Assembly (NCBI GenBank): GCA_963169045.1
Contig: CAUJDF010000037.1
Location: forward strand, 124,001-188,000
DNA: 64,000 nucleotides
Reading direction: 5' to 3'
Source: Myxococcota bacterium
GTDB taxonomy: Bacteria > Myxococcota_A > Bradymonadia > UBA7976 > UBA1532
Shown here piece by piece: positions 53,325-61,721 of this stretch (position 1 is its first letter; the number at the start of each line of letters is the position of its first letter). The position numbers and the translations under genes were made by a program. Under the pieces are notes generated by a model. That model did no database searches, was not told the DNA's origin, and worked only from the letters and a program-made list of their open reading frames with translations.

Positions 53325-56300
53325 ATGGCTTCCGCCGATTTCTTCGAGCAGGTCGGACGCGCGCTCGCCGCCCGTGCGGGCGGCGATGCCGCGACCGTCG
53401 TGATGCTGGGGCGCCCGTTCGGTCCGGCGACGCTCGGCCGCTGGGTCGCGCTGGGCCTGCTCGCGCAGGTCGAGGCGCGGCGCCTGGCGGCGCTCGGCGA
53501 GCGCCCCGAGGTCCAGCCCGCGCAGATCGACGAGGCGCTCGCCCCTCGGGCGCGTGACGGGGACGCCGATCCGATCGAGCACTGGGCGTGGGACTCGACG
53601 GGCGACCACGACCACACGCTCCCCGAGATCAGCGGGCGGCTGCTCGATCTGCTCGACCCCGCCGAGTCGAAGGGCGACGGCGACGGCCCGGGCGGCTCCG
53701 GCGGCTGGTCCTGGGAAGAGGGCACGATGCCCTCGATCGTGCCGCCCGACAGCCTCGTGCCCAAGGCGACGGCCGAGTCGCCGCGCGCGCGGTTCCTCAT
53801 CGGCGAGCGCATCGCGGCCGGGCGGTACTTCGACGTCCACGCCGCGCGCGACCTGCTGCTCGGGCGCGACCTGTCGGTCCACCTCCGGCGCGAGGACGGT
53901 CCCCTGAGCGACTCGGGCTTCCTGCGGGCGGCGCGCCTGCAGGCGGGGCTACAACACCCGAACGTCCAGCCGGTCTACGAGATCGGGCGCGTACCCGAAG
54001 GCAAGCCGTTCTTCGCATCGGCGCGGACGCTGCCCCACCTGCTCTCGCGGGTGCTCAAGGACGTCGCCGGCGGGGAGGGGGAGGCCCGCGCGCGCTGGCC
54101 GCTGCTGCGGCTGCTCGAGGCGCTGCTCGACGTCGCGCGCGGGGTGGCCTTCGCGCACCGGCGCGGCGTCCTGCACCGCGACCTGCGGCCCTCTCGCGTG
54201 CACCTGGGGAACTTCGGCGAGGTGCACCTCGGCGGCTGGATGCGCGCCCGCCAGCGCGCCGCCGTCGCCGACGCCGAGCAGGACGCGGTGCTCGGCATGG
54301 TCGGCGACGGCCTCGGGTACCTCGCGCCGGAGCGGCTCGCACGCGGCCTGACGGAGTGCGGCCCCGCGGCCGACGTCTGGGGCCTCGGGGCGCTGCTCTA
54401 CACCGTCCTCACGTGGCGTCTGCCGTTCGCGGGCAAGTCGTCGCGCGAGGTGCTCGGCGCCATCGAGGAGGGGCGGCTGGTGCGGCCGAGCGAGCGGCGC
54501 CCGCTGCCGGCCCAGCTCGAGGCGCTGTGCCTGCGCGCCCTCGAGCCGCAGCCGGACAAGCGGCGGCTGACGGCCGAGGAGTTCGCCGCGGAGGTCGAGG
54601 ACTTCCTCGACGGCACGCGCGCCGAGGAGCGGCGCTTCGAGCGCGCCGCGGAGCTCGTCGAGGACGCCGACGCCGCGGCCGAGAACTTCGGCGGCGTGCG
54701 CGGGCGCGTGCGGGAGGCGGCGGCGCGCGAGGCGGCGGCGCGGTGGTCCGGCGCGCTGGGCGACGTGCGGGCGGCGCGGGAGGCCCGCGACGCCATCGAG
54801 CGCCTGTCGGCGGAGGCGGCGACGTGGTTCGCGCGCGCCGATGAGGCCTACGGGCGCGCGCTGACCGAGATGCCGGGCTTCGAGCCGGCGCGCTACGGCC
54901 TGTGCGCCTTGTACCTGCAGGCCCTCGACGAGGTGGAGGCGGGGCGGCTCGCCGTGCCGCCGGCGTGGCTCCGGTCCGGCGTGGCGCGGCACGACCCCGG
55001 CGGGTTCGCGGAGCGGCTGTCGGCGCCGGCGAGCCTCACGGTCACGACCGACCCGCCGGGCCTGACGGCGGCGCTGCACCCCTTCACCGAGGACTCGGGC
55101 GTGCGCGTGCCGGGGGTGGGCCGCTCGCTCGGCGCGACGCCGTCGAGCGCGCCGGGCGTGCCGCCGGGCGACTACCTGCTGGTCGTGCGGCGCGGGGGCC
55201 AGATCGCGCGCGTGCCCCTGCGGCTGCGGCGCGGCGAGCGCGTCGACCTGCGCTTCCCCGTCCCGCAGAGGCTGCCGGAGGGCTTCGCCCACGTGGCCGC
55301 CGGTCCGTTCGCCGTCGGCGCCCCAGGCGACGAGGGGCTCCTGCAGGACGCGCTGCCGCCGGGCATCTGCCACGTCCCTGATTTCCTGATCGCGCAGGAC
55401 GTGGTCACGCTCGAGGAGTATGGCGAATTTCTCAATCATCTCATGCAGGTAGAGGGCGTGAGCGCGGCGACCGCCCGCGCGCCCCGGCGTTACGCCGGCT
55501 CCGCGCCGTTCTGGACGCCGGGGCCGAACGGCTACGAGACGCCGTTCGTCGACCCGCAGGGACGCACCTGGCAGGGCGACCGGCCGGCACTCGGCGTGAC
55601 GGTGAACGACGCGCTCGCCTACATCGCGTGGCGCGGGCGCGTCGACGAGCGCCCGTATCGGCTGCCGACGGAGCTCGAGTGGGAGAAGGCGGCGCGCGGG
55701 GCCGACGGGCGGCGATATCCGTGGGGCGACCGCGCCGAGCCGTCGATGTGCTGTCACCGTCGCGCGGGCGAGCCGGCGCCGGCGCCGGCGTCGGTGGGCG
55801 CACACCCCGACGACGTTTCGGTCTACGGCGTCCGCGACATGGCCGGGCTGGTGCGCGAGTACACGGCAGGCGTGGGCGGCGGCGGCCGCTACGTGCTGCG
55901 CGGCGGCTCGTGGCGCCTGCCGTTCTCCGAGTGCGCGCTGCCGGTGCGCGCGCCGCTGACGCCGGCGACGCCCCTCGACGCGATCGGCTTCCGGCTGGCC
56001 CTCGACCTGCCCGGCGCCGCCGTCGTGCGCGAGACGCCGCGCCTCACGCAGCCCGTCCCGCCCGCCGCGCCGCCGCGCCGCGCCCTGCGCGACCGCACGC
56101 CCTCGTCGATCAGCGCGCTGCCGAGCGAGGACATGACCATCGAAGGCCGCTCGGTCCTCGTCGAGCAGGCCGAGGGCGGCAGCGTGCGCACGCCGGGCGC
56201 GCTCGGCGACGAGCGCCTCGATCCCGGGCCGGAGCGCTACGTGGTGCTGCGCGACATCGCCCGCGGGAGCATGGGGCGCGTGGTGCTCGCCTGGGACCAG

Positions 56301-58469
56301 CTCACCGAGCGGCAGGTGGCGCTGAAGATCCTTCACGACAAGCACCGCGACGACAAGCTGTCGCGCTACCGCTTCATCATGGAGGCGCGCATCGCCGGGC
56401 GCCTGCAGCACACGAGCATCATGCCGATCTACGACGTCGGCATCCTGCCCGGCGGCGAGAAGTTCTTCGCGATGAAGCCCGTCGACGGGCACAGCCTCCA
56501 CGACATCCTGCGCGACCGCACCCTGGGCGACCAACGCGCGCTCGCCGAGTTCCCGCGCGACCGCCTGCTCACCATCTTCCGCCGCGTGTGCCTCGGCGTC
56601 GGCTTCGCGCACCAGCAGGGCGTGGTCCACCGCGATCTCAAGCCGGCCAACATCCTGATCGCCGACTACGGCGAGGTGGCCATCGTCGACCTCGGCCTCG
56701 CGCGCCTGCTGGAGCTCGACGAGAGCGACCTGAGCGACGTCGAGGAGGCGGCGTCGCTCACGAACGACGACGGCCGCGTGACGCGGGTGGGCTCCGTCAT
56801 CGGCACCCCGTACTACATGTCGCCGGAACAGGCGATGGGCCTGCAGGACCTGGTCGGACCGCGGTCGGACGTGTACGGCTTGGGCGCGATCCTGTACCAC
56901 ATCTTGACGAACCGGCCCCCGTTCGCCGGCAAGAAGGTCAACGAGGTGCTGGCGAAGGTGCGGCGCGGCAATCCGCAGGCGCCGAGCGAGGCCGCGCCCG
57001 ACCAGGACCTGCCGACCGAGCTCGACGACATCTGTCTGCACGCGCTCAGCATGGATCCGAACGACCGGCCGCCGAGCGCGATGGAGCTGGCCGACCAGAT
57101 CGCCACCTTCCAGGACACGGCGCGCGACCGGGCGCAGCAGGAGGCGAGCCTCGCGCAGCGTGCCCGGCGGGCCGAGGAGCTGGCCGCCCGTCATGACGCG
57201 GCGCACAAGCGGCTCGAGAACCACGCGGAGCACATCCGGCGCTACGCGGCCGAGGTGCGCGCCGAGGACCCGCTCGAGCGCAAGCTGGTGCTGTGGCGGG
57301 CGCGCGACCGGCAGCGGGGGCTGGCGGAGGAGTGCGAAGCGCTGCTGGCCGAGGCGGTGCGCCAGGCGCGCTTCGCCATCGAGCCGGGCCGGGCGGAGGG
57401 CCGCGAGCGCCTCTGGGCGATGCTGCGCGGCCGGTGTGCGCGCGCCGAAGCCGAGCACGACGCGCTGGCGCGCTCGTTCTACGGGCGCCTGCTCGTGCGC
57501 GTGGACCACGAGGGACGGCAGGCGCGCTGGCTGAAGGCGGGCGCGCCGCTGCGTTTCGAGACGACGCCGCCCGGCCTGACGGTGACCGTGTTCCGCTGTC
57601 GCGAGGTCGACCGCCGCCTGGTGGCCGACGAGATGGTGCAGCGCTCCATGTCGCCGGTGGAGCTGCCGTCGGCGGCGCCGGGGACGTACCTGGCCCTCGT
57701 GAACCACGCCGGCCAGACGCTGCGCCTGCCGTTCCGCGTCGAGCGCGGTCACCCGGTGCACCTGGAGCTGGTCTGGCCGGCGCCGGGCGCCCTGCAGCCC
57801 GGCTTCGCGTTCGTCGCCGGCGGGCCCTTCCTGAGCCGGCACGCGCGCGGGGAGGGCGAGCCGGTGGCGATGACGTTGCCGCCGTTCCAGATCGGCATCC
57901 ACCCCGTGACCTGCCTCGAGTACTCGGCGTTCCTGCAGTCGCTCGGCGCGGCCGAGGCCCGGCGGCGCGCACCGCGGCTCACGGCCGAGGGGCCGCCGCT
58001 CTGGGGACCGGCGGGCGAGCGGCTGCTGGGTCCTTTCGCGCCGCACCGGCCGGTGACCGGCATCTCCGCGGAGGACGCCGAGGCCTACTGCGCCTGGCTG
58101 CACGAGCGCGACGGCCGCCCGTGGCGCCTGCCGGACGCGTTCGAGTGGGAGAAGGCCGCGCGCGGCGTCGACGGCCGCGCCTTCCCGTGGGGCGACCGCT
58201 ACGAGCCGGCGCTGTGCCGCGACGAGTCGTTCCAGTTCCACGACGTCGGCCACCTGCCCGAGGACGTGTCGCCCTTCGGCGTGCAGGACCTGACCTCGGG
58301 CGTCGTCGAGTGGACGCGCACGCCCGTCGGCGAGGAGCGCGAGGCGCGCCTCGTGCGCGGCAGCTGCGCTGCGTTCCCGCTCCACGCGCCGCTCGGCCCG
58401 GCGGACCTCAGCCGTCGCCCCGACGACCCGAGCCCGCTGGTCGGCTTCCGCCTCGTATCGTCCTTGTGA
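53325..58469 (+). CDS. Duplicated kinase-PEGA-SUMF1 protein (pseudokinase plus active Ser/Thr kinase)
   Basis: 1,714 aa in two parallel halves. Half 1: N-terminal region (1-155), kinase-like domain (about 155-430), helical segment, PEGA-like beta domain (about 570-645) and SUMF1 domain (about 650-890; LPTELEWEKAARG, YPWGDRAEP, GVRDMAGLVREY). Half 2: kinase (about 970-1265), helical segment, PEGA-like (about 1410-1490) and SUMF1 (1490-1714; LPDAFEWEKAARG, FPWGDRYEP). Kinase 2 is intact: Lys1001 in VALKIL, HRDLKPAN (Asp1104) and DLG at Asp1122. Kinase 1 has VHLRR for the Lys, HRDLRPSR with Arg in place of Asn, and no DFG Asp (HLGGW), so it should be a pseudokinase. No membrane helix seen. ATG lies 15 nt after the E1 stop, without a clear ribosome binding site. 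Confidence 0.9.
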   Translation: MASADFFEQVGRALAARAGGDAATVVMLGRPFGPATLGRWVALGLLAQVEARRLAALGERPEVQPAQIDEALAPRARDGDADPIEHWAWDSTGDHDHTLPEISGRLLDLLDPAESKGDGDGPGGSGGWSWEEGTMPSIVPPDSLVPKATAESPRARFLIGERIAAGRYFDVHAARDLLLGRDLSVHLRREDGPLSDSGFLRAARLQAGLQHPNVQPVYEIGRVPEGKPFFASARTLPHLLSRVLKDVAGGEGEARARWPLLRLLEALLDVARGVAFAHRRGVLHRDLRPSRVHLGNFGEVHLGGWMRARQRAAVADAEQDAVLGMVGDGLGYLAPERLARGLTECGPAADVWGLGALLYTVLTWRLPFAGKSSREVLGAIEEGRLVRPSERRPLPAQLEALCLRALEPQPDKRRLTAEEFAAEVEDFLDGTRAEERRFERAAELVEDADAAAENFGGVRGRVREAAAREAAARWSGALGDVRAAREARDAIERLSAEAATWFARADEAYGRALTEMPGFEPARYGLCALYLQALDEVEAGRLAVPPAWLRSGVARHDPGGFAERLSAPASLTVTTDPPGLTAALHPFTEDSGVRVPGVGRSLGATPSSAPGVPPGDYLLVVRRGGQIARVPLRLRRGERVDLRFPVPQRLPEGFAHVAAGPFAVGAPGDEGLLQDALPPGICHVPDFLIAQDVVTLEEYGEFLNHLMQVEGVSAATARAPRRYAGSAPFWTPGPNGYETPFVDPQGRTWQGDRPALGVTVNDALAYIAWRGRVDERPYRLPTELEWEKAARGADGRRYPWGDRAEPSMCCHRRAGEPAPAPASVGAHPDDVSVYGVRDMAGLVREYTAGVGGGGRYVLRGGSWRLPFSECALPVRAPLTPATPLDAIGFRLALDLPGAAVVRETPRLTQPVPPAAPPRRALRDRTPSSISALPSEDMTIEGRSVLVEQAEGGSVRTPGALGDERLDPGPERYVVLRDIARGSMGRVVLAWDQLTERQVALKILHDKHRDDKLSRYRFIMEARIAGRLQHTSIMPIYDVGILPGGEKFFAMKPVDGHSLHDILRDRTLGDQRALAEFPRDRLLTIFRRVCLGVGFAHQQGVVHRDLKPANILIADYGEVAIVDLGLARLLELDESDLSDVEEAASLTNDDGRVTRVGSVIGTPYYMSPEQAMGLQDLVGPRSDVYGLGAILYHILTNRPPFAGKKVNEVLAKVRRGNPQAPSEAAPDQDLPTELDDICLHALSMDPNDRPPSAMELADQIATFQDTARDRAQQEASLAQRARRAEELAARHDAAHKRLENHAEHIRRYAAEVRAEDPLERKLVLWRARDRQRGLAEECEALLAEAVRQARFAIEPGRAEGRERLWAMLRGRCARAEAEHDALARSFYGRLLVRVDHEGRQARWLKAGAPLRFETTPPGLTVTVFRCREVDRRLVADEMVQRSMSPVELPSAAPGTYLALVNHAGQTLRLPFRVERGHPVHLELVWPAPGALQPGFAFVAGGPFLSRHARGEGEPVAMTLPPFQIGIHPVTCLEYSAFLQSLGAAEARRRAPRLTAEGPPLWGPAGERLLGPFAPHRPVTGISAEDAEAYCAWLHERDGRPWRLPDAFEWEKAARGVDGRAFPWGDRYEPALCRDESFQFHDVGHLPEDVSPFGVQDLTSGVVEWTRTPVGEEREARLVRGSCAAFPLHAPLGPADLSRRPDDPSPLVGFRLVSSL

Positions 58470-58480
58470 GTCGGGCGGCC

Positions 58481-58501
58481 CCGGGGCGCGGCGCGCCCCG
58501 G
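58481..58501. terminator. GC-rich hairpin between convergent genes, likely bidirectional terminator
   Basis: CCGGGGCGCG (58481-58490) and CGCGCCCCGG (58492-58501) form a nearly perfect palindrome between the double-kinase stop (58469) and the stop of the Cys-rich gene (58518). No T-tract on either side, as is common in such GC-rich genomes. Confidence 0.5.
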
Positions 58502-58517
58502 TTCGCCGCGGCGGGGT

Positions 58518-59255
58518 TCAGCGGACACGGAGGGTGATGGTGAAGTCGCCGGTCGCGCCGTTGTCGCCCTCGACGACGACGGTGTAGGTGCCGGCGTCGA
58601 GGCGCGTGGGGGCGAAGGCGGCGGTGGAGCCGCACGCGAGCACGGCGGGCGCCGGGCTCACGCGGCACTCGTCGAGCACGTACACGAAGCCGGCGATGCC
58701 GCCGATGTCGAAGTCCACGTCGGCGGCCGCCGCCAGCGTGAACTTGAACGCCTTGTCGGCCGCTCCCGGCGCGTTTGCCGGGTTGCATTCGAGCGTGAAC
58801 TCGCTGCGATTCACCGTCAGCGTGCCCTGGGCGGCGACGTTGTTCTGCTGCGCCGTCAGACGCGCGCACTGGCTGGCCACGCAGCGATTGGCATCGCACG
58901 CGAAGCCGGGCGTGCACTCGTTGTCGTTCGCGCATTGCTGGCGCACCACACACTGCTGGTTCACGCACAGGAAGCCCTGCAGGCACTCATCGTCACCCTG
59001 ACAACCGAGGCTGAACTCGCACACGTTGTCGTTGCAGCGCTCACCCGGCGGGCAGTCGGCGTCACCCATGCAGTTGCGGATCGGGTCTGTGCAACGCGTC
59101 AGCCGGCACACCCGGCCCGCGAAACAATCCTGGTCGCCGGCGCACATCGCGGGCTCCTGGCACAAGCGAGTCTCGGCGCTGCACGTCTGGCCGCCGTTGC
59201 AGTCGTCGTCGTCGCGGCAGCCCGGCTCGTGCGAGCTCCCCGGCGGGTGCGCCAA
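58518..59255 (-). CDS. Cys-rich repeat protein, probably 5'-truncated
   Basis: Up to 245 aa. The N-terminal half is five Cys-rich repeats with spacing C-x5-C-x5-C-x4/6-C (for example CAGDQDCFAGRVCRLTRC, CQGDDECLQGFLCVNQQC, CANDNECTPGFACDANRC). The C-terminal 115 residues form a beta-sandwich-like domain ending TYTVVVEGDNGATGDFTITLRVR, similar to bacterial pre-peptidase C-type domains. A disulfide-rich protein should be exported, yet there is no signal peptide: the frame has no ATG or GTG upstream and the only start is TTG 59255, directly before the repeats. The opposite strand just beyond carries another copy of the same Cys repeat (59248-59307). This suggests that the gene lost its 5' end in a rearrangement. 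Confidence 0.65.
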   Translation of the reverse strand: MAHPPGSSHEPGCRDDDDCNGGQTCSAETRLCQEPAMCAGDQDCFAGRVCRLTRCTDPIRNCMGDADCPPGERCNDNVCEFSLGCQGDDECLQGFLCVNQQCVVRQQCANDNECTPGFACDANRCVASQCARLTAQQNNVAAQGTLTVNRSEFTLECNPANAPGAADKAFKFTLAAAADVDFDIGGIAGFVYVLDECRVSPAPAVLACGSTAAFAPTRLDAGTYTVVVEGDNGATGDFTITLRVR

Positions 59256-59500
59256 CGACGGGGCTTGCGGGGCGGGGATGATCTGCGAGAACCAGTTCTG
59301 CGTGCCCGTCCGCAGGGCACGGGTGCGCAGGGGGCGCGTACGTCCTGTCGAGCATCGAGTCGCGGCGCGCCATGGAGATGCTCGCGGCGACCCTCAGGGC
59401 CAGCACCGACCCGCTGAAGCGGCGGACCTTCGCCCACCACCTCAAGGTCGCTCGCCGCAACCACCCGCACCTGCTCGTCGCCCCGACCGCGCGGCGCTGA
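59239..59500 (+). pseudogene. Fragments of a Cys-rich/other coding sequence on the opposite strand
   Basis: Two pieces in different frames. At about 59239-59310 the plus strand reads PGGCANDGACGAGMICENQFCVPV, one C-x5-C-x5-C-x4-C repeat like those on the minus strand next door. From about 59336 a second frame reads AYVLSSIESRRAMEMLAA and continues for 54 codons to TGA at 59498; its third codon positions are all G or C save one, as in real genes here. Neither piece has a start. The palindrome GCTCG-TG-CGAGC (59225-59236) lies at the junction with the minus-strand gene. Best read as remnants of a rearranged locus. The remaining 59501-59600 holds nothing I recognise. Confidence 0.4.
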
Positions 59501-59614
59501 ACGCCGCTCAGCGGCGCCCCAGGCCGACCTCACACCCTTCACGGGCCGCCTGCCCGCCCTCCGGCGACGGCGTCGAGCCACATCCGACGGCAATTTTCGG
59601 ATGATGTTTGCAAC

Positions 59615-59636
59615 TTTCTGAAGACTTCTTCAGAAA
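59615..59636. promoter_or_regulatory. 22-bp palindromic operator upstream of tetR-pump operon
   Basis: Arms TTTCTGAAG (59615-59623) and CTTCAGAAA (59628-59636) are perfect complements around a 4-nt spacer. The sequence is strikingly AT-rich for this genome and lies 35 nt before the TetR start. TTGCAA (59608-59613) just upstream could be the -35 of the promoter, which the palindrome would then cover. Typical TetR-family autoregulatory operator by position. Confidence 0.65.
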
Positions 59637-59670
59637 TGTGCGCGTTCCATTCGGACGACGGGAGCGCGCG

Positions 59671-60279
59671 ATGGCATCGCGCAGAGACGACGCCCTCAAA
59701 TGGCGCCGCGGGCGGATCGTCGAGGCGGCGGCCTCGGTGTTCGTGCGCCGGGGCTACCACGGCGCGACGATGGACGACATCGCGCGCGAGGCCGAGTACT
59801 CCACGCCGGCGCTCTACAACTACTTCAAGAACAAGGAAGAGATCTTCCGCGCCGTCGTCATGGAGACCGGCCGCGAGTTCGTGGCGCTGATGGACCAGCC
59901 GGCGCCGCCCGAGCTGCCTTTCGACCGGCGGTTGGCCTACATCCTCCGGCGCCTGTTCGCGCTCGCGGAGACCAAGCGCGACCTCTTCGTCGCGTTCGTC
60001 GCCCAGCGTGGCTTCTGCGACCTCGAAGCCGAGGACCTCGGCGACGACAGCACGCGCCACAACGCCGAGGCGCTCGCGGCCTTCGAACACGAGATGGCGC
60101 GCGGGCTGGACGAAGGCGCGCTCGCGTCCGGCGAGTCGGCGGCCGACTACGCCACCGCCTTCGTCAGCATCACCAAGGCCTTCATGTTCCGCTGGCTGAT
60201 GAGCGGCGGCCACGACGGACTCGAGCAGCAGGCGGACCGCATCGTCCGCCTTTTCATGAACGGAGCGGCGGCGCGATGA
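59671..60279 (+). CDS. TetR family transcriptional repressor
   Basis: 202 aa, usual TetR size. The helix-turn-helix is ATMDDIAREAEYSTPALYNYF followed by KNKEEIF; the C-terminal ligand domain is helical. The ATG at 59671 has GGAG upstream; an upstream TTG reading would run through the palindrome at 59615-59636 and was rejected. It is the first gene of a four-gene efflux operon in which each start overlaps the previous stop as ATGA, so it probably represses its own operon and is released by a pump substrate. Confidence 0.92.
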   Translation: MASRRDDALKWRRGRIVEAAASVFVRRGYHGATMDDIAREAEYSTPALYNYFKNKEEIFRAVVMETGREFVALMDQPAPPELPFDRRLAYILRRLFALAETKRDLFVAFVAQRGFCDLEAEDLGDDSTRHNAEALAAFEHEMARGLDEGALASGESAADYATAFVSITKAFMFRWLMSGGHDGLEQQADRIVRLFMNGAAAR

Positions 60280-61721
60280 GCCTCCTGCACGTCTTTCTCC
60301 GAGCGGCGCACGTCCTGGCCCCCCTCCAGGCCGGCGCCGCGCCCGCGGCCGCGGCACCCGAGACGCCCCCCCCGTCCGGTGCCGCGGCCGCGGAGGCCAC
60401 GGGGGCGCGGGCCCCCGCCGGTCCCGCGCTGACCCTCGACGAGGCCATCCGGCAGGCGCTGCGGCGCAGCCCGCTGCTCGCCGACCACGACGCGCGCATC
60501 GACGGCGCCGAGGCCGCGCGCAAGGCGGTCCGCGGCAACTACGGCCCGAAGCTGCGCCTCGAGGGCAACGTGATCTACTGGGACGACGTACAGCGGCTCG
60601 AGTTCGCGGGGGGTGGCAACGTCCCGCCGCTGCCGCCCCCGACGACGCCGTACGAAGCCGTGGTCGCGGGTCTGCTGCAGGGGCTGGGCGGGGGCACGAT
60701 CGTCCGCGAGCAGGTGACCACACAGGCCACCGTGCAGCTCGTGCAGCCGCTGACCGGCCTCTACGGCGTGCACCAGGGCTACCAGATCGCCGAGGGCGAG
60801 AAGGCGGTCGCCACCACCGACCGGCAGGCGACCGAGAAGCACGTCGCCACCGAGGTGACCGCGGCCTATCTCCGCGTCCTGCAGGCGCAGGCGATGCGCG
60901 AGGCCGCCGACGCGGGCGTCGCCGCGCTCGAGGCGCGCCTGCAGACCGTGGAGGCGCTCGAGCGGGGCGGCCTCGCCGGCCGCAACGACGTCCTGCGCGT
61001 GCAGGTGGCCGTGGCCGCCGCCCGGCAGGACGCGCTCGCCACCACGAACCTCGTCGCCCAGGCCCGCGCCGGTCTCGCCGCCACCATCGGCATGGAGCAG
61101 CCGGAGTTCGGGCCGCTGGAGCCGGTGCAGCCGGCGGAGAAGCCGGTGCCGACGCTGGAGGCGGCGCGTGAGCGGGCGCTCGAACAGCGCCTCGAGCTGA
61201 AATCCATCAGCACCCGCATCGCGCAAGCCGAGAACGGCGTCGAAGCGGCGCGCTCGCGGCTCATCCCCGACGTCAATCTCGTCGCGCAGTACCAGCACAA
61301 CACCGGCACGGAGCTCCAGGACGCGTCGACGCTCTTCGGCGGCGCCTTCCTGAGCTGGACGCCGTTCGAGTGGGGCGCCACGTGGTACCGCGTCGACGAG
61401 GCCTCGGCCGGGGTGCAGCGCGCCGAAGCCGGCGCCTCCCAGGCGCGGACGCAGATCGCCTTTCAGGTGCAATCGGCGTGGTATGCCCACGCCACGTCGA
61501 GCGAGGCGCTGAAGGTGGCCGAGGCCGCGGTGACCCAGGCCGAAGAGGCCGCGCGGCTCGAGCGGGCGCGCTACGAGGCCCAGAAGGCCACCACCACCGA
61601 CCTGCTCGACGCCGAATCCGAGCTGACCCGGGCGCGCATGCGCCTCGAGGCGGCGCGCTACGACCGCTGGATCGCCCTCGCCCGGCTGCGGGACGCGATG
61701 GGTGACGGAGAGACCCGATGA
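60276..61721 (+). CDS. TolC-like outer-membrane efflux protein
   Basis: 481 aa. N-terminal export signal followed by a Pro/Ala-rich linker, then two OEP repeats with long alpha-helical hairpins (LTLDEAIRQALRRSPLLADHDARI opens the first; EARARALEQR-like PTLEAARERALEQRLELKSI opens the second) and periodic Ala-rich coiled-coil segments. Trimers of this family form the outer-membrane duct of RND pumps. The ATG overlaps the tetR stop. Confidence 0.9.
   Translation: MSLLHVFLRAAHVLAPLQAGAAPAAAAPETPPPSGAAAAEATGARAPAGPALTLDEAIRQALRRSPLLADHDARIDGAEAARKAVRGNYGPKLRLEGNVIYWDDVQRLEFAGGGNVPPLPPPTTPYEAVVAGLLQGLGGGTIVREQVTTQATVQLVQPLTGLYGVHQGYQIAEGEKAVATTDRQATEKHVATEVTAAYLRVLQAQAMREAADAGVAALEARLQTVEALERGGLAGRNDVLRVQVAVAAARQDALATTNLVAQARAGLAATIGMEQPEFGPLEPVQPAEKPVPTLEAARERALEQRLELKSISTRIAQAENGVEAARSRLIPDVNLVAQYQHNTGTELQDASTLFGGAFLSWTPFEWGATWYRVDEASAGVQRAEAGASQARTQIAFQVQSAWYAHATSSEALKVAEAAVTQAEEAARLERARYEAQKATTTDLLDAESELTRARMRLEAARYDRWIALARLRDAMGDGETR

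Noticed and set aside
53949-58385. A minus-strand 1,478-codon protein
   Set aside because: It is antisense to the duplicated kinase-PEGA-SUMF1 gene and has reversed-codon composition.
59026-59604. Intact plus-strand gene at the rearranged locus
   Set aside because: Its first 200 nt are antisense to the minus-strand Cys-rich gene, and the only convincing parts lie in two different frames.
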